Below, piece after piece: positions 1 through 5,156 of a stretch of DNA of 7,943 nucleotides. Positions within the stretch are counted from its first letter, which is position 1, and every line of letters begins with the position of its first letter. The DNA is from CAZBZG01 sp964496245 (GTDB lineage Bacteria > Planctomycetota > SZUA-567). The stretch lies in assembly GCA_964496245.1 (NCBI GenBank), contig CAZBZG010000223.1, positions 1-7,943 of the forward strand, in the 5' to 3' direction. Under the pieces are notes generated by a model. The model ran no database searches. It was given only the letters and a program-made list of their open reading frames with translations, and was not told the origin of the DNA. A program made the translations under genes and the position numbers.

Positions 1-1070
1 CGGGCCGCCTGCCGGAAGATGTCCTCGAGCTCGTCGGGCTTGGTCGAGCGCTGGAAGACCGTCTCCTTGGTGACCTTGCCCTGCGCGTAGAGGTTGTAGA
101 GGCTCATGTTCATGGTCATCATGCCTTCCTTGCCGCCGGTCTGGATGGCCGAGTAGATCTGGTGGATCTTGTCGTCGCGGATGTTGGCGCGGATGCCCGC
201 GGTGGGAAGCATGATCTCGGCGGCCATGCACCGGCCCTTGCCCTGGGCCAGGCGCAGGAGCTGCTGGCAGAAGACGCCCTCGAGCACGAAGGAGAGCTGG
301 GTGCGGATCTGGGACTGCTGGCTCGAAGGGAAGACGTCGATGACGCGGTTGATGGTCTGGGTACAGTCGGACGTGTGCAGGGTGGCGAACGTGAGGTGGC
401 CGGTCTCGGCCAGGGTCAGGCCGAGCTCGATGGTCTCCATGTCCCGCATCTCGCCGATCAGCACGATGTCCGGGTCCTGCCGGAGCACGTGCTTGAGCGC
501 GTTGGCGAAACTTTGCGTGTCCGGCCCCACCTCGCGCTGATTGATGAGGCATTTCTTGTTCTTGTGCACGAACTCGATGGGGTCCTCGATGGTCATGATG
601 TGTTCTTCGCGCGTCTCGTTGCAATGGTTGATCATGGACGCGAGCGTCGTGGATTTGCCCGAACCCGTGGCGCCGGTCACGAGGATCAGGCCCTTGGAGA
701 GCGCGCAGAGCCGTTCGCAGACCGTGCGGGGCAGGCCCAGGTCCTCGAACCGCAGGATGTCGTAGGGGATCACCCGGATGGCCGTGCCGATCGCCCCGCG
801 CTGGTAGAAGACGTTGACCCGGAACCGGCCGATGTTCTGGATGCCGAAGGACATGTCGAGCTCTTTCTCGCGCTCGAACTTGGCGATCTGGTCGTTGTCG
901 AGGATCGAGTAAATGACCTTCTGGGTCTCGTCAGGGGCGAGCACGGGCATGTTCTCCACCGGACGCAACGCCCCGTCCGACCGGATCCGCGGCGGGCTGC
1001 CGGCGGTCACGTGCAGATCGGACCCCTTCTTCTCCATGAGAATGTGGAGCAGTTCCTCGAGCGTGACCAT
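1..1070 (-). CDS. pilT: PilT, type IV pilus retraction ATPase (3' end cut by window edge)
   Basis: This is a hexameric cytoplasmic ATPase of the PilT family, which disassembles the type IV pilus and powers retraction and twitching. Reading from the ATG at 1070 gives 356 codons with no stop before the edge. PilT is usually about 345-370 residues, so only a few are missing. Visible motifs are an N-terminal segment with SDLHVTAG (17-24) and RFRVN (82-86), Walker A GATGSGKS (133-140), Asp box IEDPIE (161-166), Walker B IVLIGEMRD (202-210), and His box TGHLTFATLH (223-232). A degenerate version of the family's AIRNLIRE motif appears as GIRANIRD (292-299). The stretch TINRVIDVFP (239-248) is PilT-like rather than PilU-like. 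The start is supported by AGGAAA four bases upstream of the ATG. It is transcribed divergently from a second PilT-like gene at 1486. Family assignment is very secure; pilus retraction itself is inferred from the family. Confidence 0.95.
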   Translation of the reverse strand, partial: MVTLEELLHILMEKKGSDLHVTAGSPPRIRSDGALRPVENMPVLAPDETQKVIYSILDNDQIAKFEREKELDMSFGIQNIGRFRVNVFYQRGAIGTAIRVIPYDILRFEDLGLPRTVCERLCALSKGLILVTGATGSGKSTTLASMINHCNETREEHIMTIEDPIEFVHKNKKCLINQREVGPDTQSFANALKHVLRQDPDIVLIGEMRDMETIELGLTLAETGHLTFATLHTSDCTQTINRVIDVFPSSQQSQIRTQLSFVLEGVFCQQLLRLAQGKGRCMAAEIMLPTAGIRANIRDDKIHQIYSAIQTGGKEGMMTMNMSLYNLYAQGKVTKETVFQRSTKPDELEDIFRQAA

Positions 1071-1181
1071 GGCGTTTCCTTTCGTGCAAACGGGGCGCCC
1101 CGGGCGCCGGTCCAGCCCTTCGGCCAGGTCCGCCTCCGCGCACCGGCCCTGCCCCTGCCGCCGCCGGACCTGGATGGCGGA

Positions 1182-1210
1182 ATCGTAGCAGCGGGTTGAG
1201 TGCCTGTCAA
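1182..1210 (-). promoter_or_regulatory. Predicted sigma70-type promoter of pilT
   Basis: On the minus strand, a perfect -35 hexamer TTGACA (1210-1205) is followed after exactly 17 bases by TACGAT (1187-1182), which matches four of six bases of the -10 consensus, including its first two and last two bases. Transcription would start near 1175, giving a leader of about 105 nt before the pilT ATG at 1070. The site was found by eye, and sigma70 consensus use in this organism is assumed. Confidence 0.5.
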
Positions 1211-1254
1211 AGGGAAAAGAGCCGGGCGCGTGCGTACGTTGGCCGGCCGGGCGC

Positions 1255-1314
1255 CATGCCCACCCTTGGGTGGGCATGCGCGGCTTGCCCCATGCCCACC
1301 GCGGGGTGGGCATG
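1255..1314. repeat. Two tandem copies of a GC-rich hairpin (REP-like palindrome)
   Basis: Copy 1 (1255-1278) is a perfect 11-bp inverted repeat, CATGCCCACCC with its complement, around a TT centre. Copy 2 (1291-1314) has a 10-bp stem, CATGCCCACC with its complement, around GCGG. The copies start 36 bp apart and are separated by 12 bp. The stems are almost identical while the loops differ, as expected for conserved hairpins. No T-run follows either one, so they do not look like intrinsic terminators. Short dispersed palindromes of this kind occur in intergenic DNA of many high-GC bacteria; whether this one is dispersed here cannot be seen from one window. Confidence 0.8.
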
Positions 1315-1398
1315 CCACCCACCACCAGACAAGATGCGTGCGAACCCCTCCGAAGATGAAAGCACACAAAGCACCCTCTGCTTCCACCCAAAAAACCG

Positions 1399-1427
1399 CT
1401 GACAGCCCTCCCGAACCACGGTAGAAT
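1399..1427 (+). promoter_or_regulatory. Predicted sigma70-type promoter of the pseudokinase-ATPase gene
   Basis: A -35 hexamer CTGACA (1399-1404) and a -10 hexamer TAGAAT (1422-1427), each matching five of six consensus bases, are separated by exactly 17 bases. A run of six A residues (1390-1395) just upstream could act as a weak UP element. Transcription would start around 1434, giving a leader of about 50 nt before the GTG start at 1486. The site was found by eye and is not tested. Confidence 0.55.
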
Positions 1428-1472
1428 GCCCGCACCTGGACGCAGCCCAGGAACGAGCGGGTATTGACGAGC

Positions 1473-1478
1473 AGGAGG
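1473..1478 (+). promoter_or_regulatory. Strong Shine-Dalgarno fixing a GTG start
   Basis: A perfect AGGAGG lies seven bases upstream of the GTG at 1486. An in-frame TGA at 1465-1467 closes the frame upstream, so no longer start is possible. Together these establish GTG as the initiation codon of the fusion gene. Confidence 0.85.
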
Positions 1479-1485
1479 GCGTTTC

Positions 1486-3651
1486 GTGGACCGGACCGTG
1501 CAGTGCCCCGCGTGCCAGGCAGAGATGCGGATCCCGCCGGACGCGTCGGAAACCGTGAAGTGCAAGAACTGCGGGGAGGAGATTCCGGTGCCCGCGCCTG
1601 CCGAGATCCGTACCCCGCAAATCCCGCCGGCCGGCCGGAAGCGCACGGTCTCCTTCGAAGCGCCCGCTCCGGAGAGCGCCTCTGCCGCGGGCGAATCGCC
1701 TGGAGCGGAAACGGACGGAGAGGATCTCTTCGTCGGGAAAGACTTCGGCGGCTATTGCGTGGAGAAGCGGCTCGGCACGGGCGACCGGGTGGACGTCTAC
1801 CTCGCCTATCACGGGGAGCTCGGCACGCCCGTGGCCCTCAAGCTGCTCAAGCCCGCCTTCTGCCGGGTCGCGGCCAGGGACGCGGAGGCGTTCTTGGCGC
1901 AGGTGCGCCAGCGAATCGAGATCCAGCATCCCAACATCCTGCAGATCCGGGACGTGGGCCGGGCGCATGACCGGTACTTCCTGGCGACCGAGTACGTGGA
2001 CGGTCCGCGCCTGGAGGAAGTACTCGATTGCGAGGGCGCATTCTCCATCGAGCGCGCGAGCGAGATCCTCTCGCAGCTGGCCCAGGCCCTCCAGGTCGTG
2101 CACGCCCGCGGCCTCCACCCCTGCGGGATCAACCCCTTCAACACGCTGCTCGACAAGACCGGCACGGTCAAGGCCTCGGTCTTCGCCCTGGCCGCAGTGG
2201 TGCGCAGCGACGACGCGGCCGCGTTCGAGGATCTCTCGGTCGAGGCCGCCCAGTACCTGGCTCCGGAGCAGGCCGAAGACCCGCGCCAGGGCGACGCGCG
2301 CGCGGACATCTACGCGCTCGGCTGCCTGTTCTTCCGCATGCTCTGCGGCCATCCGCCCTTCACCGGCGCGGACCGGGACGCGGTGCTGCGGGCGCACGCC
2401 GCAGCGCCGGTGCCCACGCCGAAAGAGGCCGTGCCCACGCTCCCGCGCCACGTGGCCGACCTCGCGGTCCAGCTCATGGCCAAGGATCCGGAAGCGCGCC
2501 CGGCCTCGGCCGAGGCGGTCCTGAATGCGCTCGCCAATGTCTCCGACCAGGCGCCCGCGCCCGAACCGAACCGCCGCCTGGAGGCGCCCGGCCTGGCCAA
2601 GCTCCTCGCCAAGATGGAAGCGCTCGAGGCGAGCGACCTCCACCTCAAGGTCCAGGCGCCGCCTGTCTTTCGCATCCGCGGCGAGACGCGCGGCACGCAG
2701 GCGCCGGCGTTCAGGGAGGACCAGATCCAGGCGCTCCTCTACGAGGTGCTGAGCCCCGCGCAGATCGAACAGCTCCAGGAGCGGTCGAGCATCGACTTCT
2801 CGTTCAACCTGGAGGGGCTGGGGCGCTTCCGCATCAACGCCTTCAAGCAACGGGGCAGCCTGAGCGCGTGCGTGCGCCGCGTGAACAGCCGCATTCCCAC
2901 GCTCGAAGAACTCCTCCTCCCCCCCGCGCTCAAGCACATCGCCGCGTGCAAGGACGGCATGGTCATGGCGACCGGCCCCACGGGCTCGGGCAAGACCACC
3001 ACGCTCGCCGTGCTCGTAGACCTGATCAATCAGACGCGGCGGGGGCACGTGCTCACGATCGAAGATCCGATCGAGTTTTTGCACGCGGACCGGATGTCGA
3101 TCGTGACCCAGCGCGAGATCGGCCTGGACACGCCCGACTTCCTGAGCGGCCTGCGCGACGGCCTGCGCCAGGACCCCGACGTGATCCTGATCGGCGAACT
3201 GCGGGACATGGAGACGGTCGAGACCGCGCTCGCCGCCAGCGAGACCGGCCACCTGGTGCTCGGCACGCTCCACGCATCCAACAGCGTGGACGCGATCACG
3301 CGCCTGCTCAACTTCTTCCCGTTCAACCGCCACCAGAACCTCCGCCAGCTGTTGGGCAACACCCTGCGCGCCATCATCGCGCAAAAACTCGTGGCCGGCG
3401 CGCAGGCCGAGCGCCCCCGCGTGGCGGCCATCGAGCTGCTCTTCGTGAACGACGTGATCCGGCAGTGCATCATGGACGACGAGGACGACCGCATCCCCAA
3501 GCAGTTCGAGGTCTTCGCGCGCCAGGGCTTCCAGTCGCTCAACATGAGCCTCTACCAGCACGTGATCAAGGGCCTCGTCCACCGCGAGATCGCCTTGCGC
3601 GAGAGCCAGCATCCCAAGGAACTGGAGGGGTACTTCGGGGCGGTGCGGTAG
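1486..3651 (+). CDS. Zinc ribbon - pseudokinase - PilT/PilU-type ATPase fusion
   Basis: This 721-residue protein has three modules. Residues 7-29 form a zinc ribbon with CPAC (7-10) and CKNC (26-29), resembling MJ0042-type ribbons. After a Pro/Ala-rich linker, residues 87-350 follow the bacterial Ser/Thr kinase fold: GTGDRVDVY (97-105), VALK (116-119), YLAPE (257-261) and DIYALG (274-279). Its catalytic residues are gone: HRD reads PCG (212-214), the catalytic-loop lysine is N216, DFG reads VFA (232-234), and the αC glutamate is probably Q139. After a second Pro-rich linker, residues 367-721 are a full PilT-family motor with RFRIN (447-451), Walker A GPTGSGKT (497-504), Asp box IEDPIE (525-530), Walker B VILIGELRD (566-574) and His box TGHLVLGTLH (587-596). 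The stretch LLNFFP (607-612) is closer to PilU than PilT. There is no signal peptide or membrane segment, so it is cytoplasmic. The motor is probably active, with the pseudokinase as a binding or regulatory module; that role is inferred. Confidence 0.93.
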   Translation: MDRTVQCPACQAEMRIPPDASETVKCKNCGEEIPVPAPAEIRTPQIPPAGRKRTVSFEAPAPESASAAGESPGAETDGEDLFVGKDFGGYCVEKRLGTGDRVDVYLAYHGELGTPVALKLLKPAFCRVAARDAEAFLAQVRQRIEIQHPNILQIRDVGRAHDRYFLATEYVDGPRLEEVLDCEGAFSIERASEILSQLAQALQVVHARGLHPCGINPFNTLLDKTGTVKASVFALAAVVRSDDAAAFEDLSVEAAQYLAPEQAEDPRQGDARADIYALGCLFFRMLCGHPPFTGADRDAVLRAHAAAPVPTPKEAVPTLPRHVADLAVQLMAKDPEARPASAEAVLNALANVSDQAPAPEPNRRLEAPGLAKLLAKMEALEASDLHLKVQAPPVFRIRGETRGTQAPAFREDQIQALLYEVLSPAQIEQLQERSSIDFSFNLEGLGRFRINAFKQRGSLSACVRRVNSRIPTLEELLLPPALKHIAACKDGMVMATGPTGSGKTTTLAVLVDLINQTRRGHVLTIEDPIEFLHADRMSIVTQREIGLDTPDFLSGLRDGLRQDPDVILIGELRDMETVETALAASETGHLVLGTLHASNSVDAITRLLNFFPFNRHQNLRQLLGNTLRAIIAQKLVAGAQAERPRVAAIELLFVNDVIRQCIMDDEDDRIPKQFEVFARQGFQSLNMSLYQHVIKGLVHREIALRESQHPKELEGYFGAVR

Positions 3652-3717
3652 GGGCGCTTCCGTGTTGCGCGCCTCCCCGCGTCTTGACCTACCGAGGCCC
3701 GCAATCGCCGCGTCTTC

Positions 3718-3783
3718 ATCGAAATCGGGATCGCGCGATGCCGCCATTCGACCCCGATTGCGATCCTGATCCCGATTTCGATC
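3718..3783. repeat. Opposed hexamer arrays forming a 15-bp inverted repeat between convergent genes
   Basis: The arm at 3718-3732 (ATCGAAATCGGGATC) is perfectly complementary to 3768-3782, with a 35-base spacer. The right side is six degenerate tandem hexamers of the form NYGAYY (3748-3783). The left side carries the reverse-complement type, ATCGAA-ATCGGG-ATCGCG (3718-3735). A second complementary pair, GCAATCG (3701-3707) with CGATTGC (3755-3761), overlaps it. The element fills much of the 143-bp gap between the two convergent stop codons at 3651 and 3795. Its position would suit a bidirectional transcription stop, but there is no T-run, so it is called a repeat rather than a terminator. Confidence 0.7.
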
Positions 3784-3794
3784 GCAGTGCCCGC

Positions 3795-5153
3795 TCACGC
3801 CACCGGCATAGCCGCCTCTCCGTTCCACCATGCGGCGAGGTGCCGGCCGAGCGCGCGGAAGCCGCGGAGGACCGAGGTGTCGCGCACGCCCGAGAGGCCG
3901 AGCGCGACGGCCACCGCTGCTTCGTGATGCTGGTACCGCGGCGGCAGGCGGAGGAGGGTGGTGAAGCGGCCGTCACCTGTATCGCTTTCCGACGGCGCTG
4001 TCTCGAACCGGACCACGTACGGGTTGATCAGCCCTTCGCCCGCGCTCAGGCGGTCGGGCGGTTCGGACAGCGGATAGGTCTTCCGCGGCAGCACCAGCCA
4101 CGGTCGGTAGGTGAAGACGAGCGTGCCGTCCTCGGACCGGGTCAGGCTGCCGTAGCTGCGGATCGGCATGTGCTTCGCCAGGCCGTGGTTGCTGAACGCG
4201 CGCACGCGCTCGCCCACCGTCTTCAGGCGGGCGCTGCGAAGGAGCAGGATGTCCGTGGAGTAGATGAACCCGAAGACCGAGAGCCGCAACGACCAGCCCG
4301 CGATCAGCGCGCACGCGAGCGTGAGGAGCACGGACAGCACCACGGCCGCGAAGGGACTCCACTCCTTGAGCCCCCAGATCAGGGCGATCACGGCCAGGCG
4401 AAAGGACTTCAAGACCGCGTCCACCGCCGGAAACGGGCTGATCAGGATCAACACGTCGATCGTGTTGAACGCGAGCCACACGATCACGTAGACCGCGGTG
4501 CCGAGGGTCAGGCTGACGACCCAGCCGAGCACCTGGAAGAAGGTCTCCCCTGCGCCGCCGCCGGCCTCGGCCGCGTACGCGCAGGACATGGGAGAGAGCC
4601 AGTGCCAGGCGGTCTCCAGGGCCTCGCCCGCGGGCAGGCTGAAGCTGTCGGCGAACATGGCGAGCACGAGCGGCATGCTGAAGGCTGCGCCCGCCTTGCT
4701 CACCAGGTCGCCCAGCGCATCCAGCGGCTTTTTGAGAAAGGGAACGGCTTCGCAGATCGTGCCCTTGAAGACCATGAGCAGCAGGATCAGCACGAGCGGC
4801 ACCCAGACCTTGGGCTGGTAGTACCACCCGAGGTCCGGCCGCTGCTTGGAGGGCGTGCGCCAGTAGACGAAGACGCTGCGCGCGGTCACGCCGAAAAGGG
4901 GATTCACCGCTTCCCCGGTGAGCGTGGCCAGCCCGGCCGAGATCTGCTCGCTACGGCTCACGTGCGCGCGGTAGTCGGCGTCCTGCGCTCCCGGGAGCAC
5001 CTCGGCCGGCAGCAGGTCCTCGGCAGCTTCCTGCAGATCCTCGGCGCGCGCCTCCGCATGGGCGGGCGCGTCCTCGGCTGCAGCAACCCCGGAGGCCACG
5101 GCGGCCAGCCCTGCGGCCAGCACAACTGCCAGCATCCAGGCACGAATCCGCAT
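3795..5153 (-). CDS. Hypothetical multi-pass membrane protein with signal peptide, downstream of leuS
   Basis: I do not recognise a family for this 452-residue protein. The N-terminus is a classic signal peptide: MRIR, a hydrophobic core, then AAA-ED with likely cleavage near residue 26. An Ala/Glu-rich, probably extracytoplasmic stretch follows to about 110. Hydrophobic segments are visible at about 115-130, 153-168, 205-240 (probably two spans), 251-261 and 266-288. The region from about 300 to the end is largely soluble and rich in Arg, Pro and aromatics. The start ATG lies 3 nt after the leuS stop, and AAGGGG inside the last leuS codons is six bases upstream of it. Co-transcription and translational coupling with leuS are therefore likely. 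Codon use and GC match the neighbours. The long frame with a credible signal peptide and membrane segments makes it a real gene; its function is unknown. Confidence 0.85.
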   Translation of the reverse strand: MRIRAWMLAVVLAAGLAAVASGVAAAEDAPAHAEARAEDLQEAAEDLLPAEVLPGAQDADYRAHVSRSEQISAGLATLTGEAVNPLFGVTARSVFVYWRTPSKQRPDLGWYYQPKVWVPLVLILLLMVFKGTICEAVPFLKKPLDALGDLVSKAGAAFSMPLVLAMFADSFSLPAGEALETAWHWLSPMSCAYAAEAGGGAGETFFQVLGWVVSLTLGTAVYVIVWLAFNTIDVLILISPFPAVDAVLKSFRLAVIALIWGLKEWSPFAAVVLSVLLTLACALIAGWSLRLSVFGFIYSTDILLLRSARLKTVGERVRAFSNHGLAKHMPIRSYGSLTRSEDGTLVFTYRPWLVLPRKTYPLSEPPDRLSAGEGLINPYVVRFETAPSESDTGDGRFTTLLRLPPRYQHHEAAVAVALGLSGVRDTSVLRGFRALGRHLAAWWNGEAAMPVA

Positions 5154-5156
5154 GCG

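Larger units (their letters stand above)
1071..1485. other. Divergent intergenic region between pilT and the pseudokinase-ATPase gene
   Basis: This 415-bp gap has no credible gene. Near each end is a promoter-like site pointing outward: 1182-1210 toward pilT and 1399-1427 toward the fusion gene. Between their -35 elements are 188 bp containing a GGCCGGCC palindrome (1241-1248) and two hairpin repeats (1255-1314). An A-tract (1390-1395) lies just upstream of the rightward -35. Short reading frames here simply translate the palindromes and are not convincing as proteins. Confidence 0.75.

Noticed and set aside
162..1199. A 345-codon open frame on the plus strand over pilT
   Set aside because: It is the antisense shadow of pilT, whose minus-strand frame carries every PilT signature motif.
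1255..1314. CRISPR array
   Set aside because: There are only two repeat units, each a self-complementary palindrome separated by 12 bp. Repeat length, spacer length and copy number do not fit.
1255..1314. Intrinsic terminators
   Set aside because: The stems are strong but no T-run follows on either strand, and both flanking genes point away from the site.
1196..1424. Small open frames over the hairpin repeats
   Set aside because: Their only pattern comes from translating the palindromes. There is no good ribosome-binding site and they overlap the predicted promoter.
1207..3831. An 874-codon open frame on the minus strand
   Set aside because: It is antisense to the whole pseudokinase-ATPase gene and crosses the intergenic hairpins. 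It has no domain motifs, while the opposite strand has clear Walker and kinase-fold motifs.
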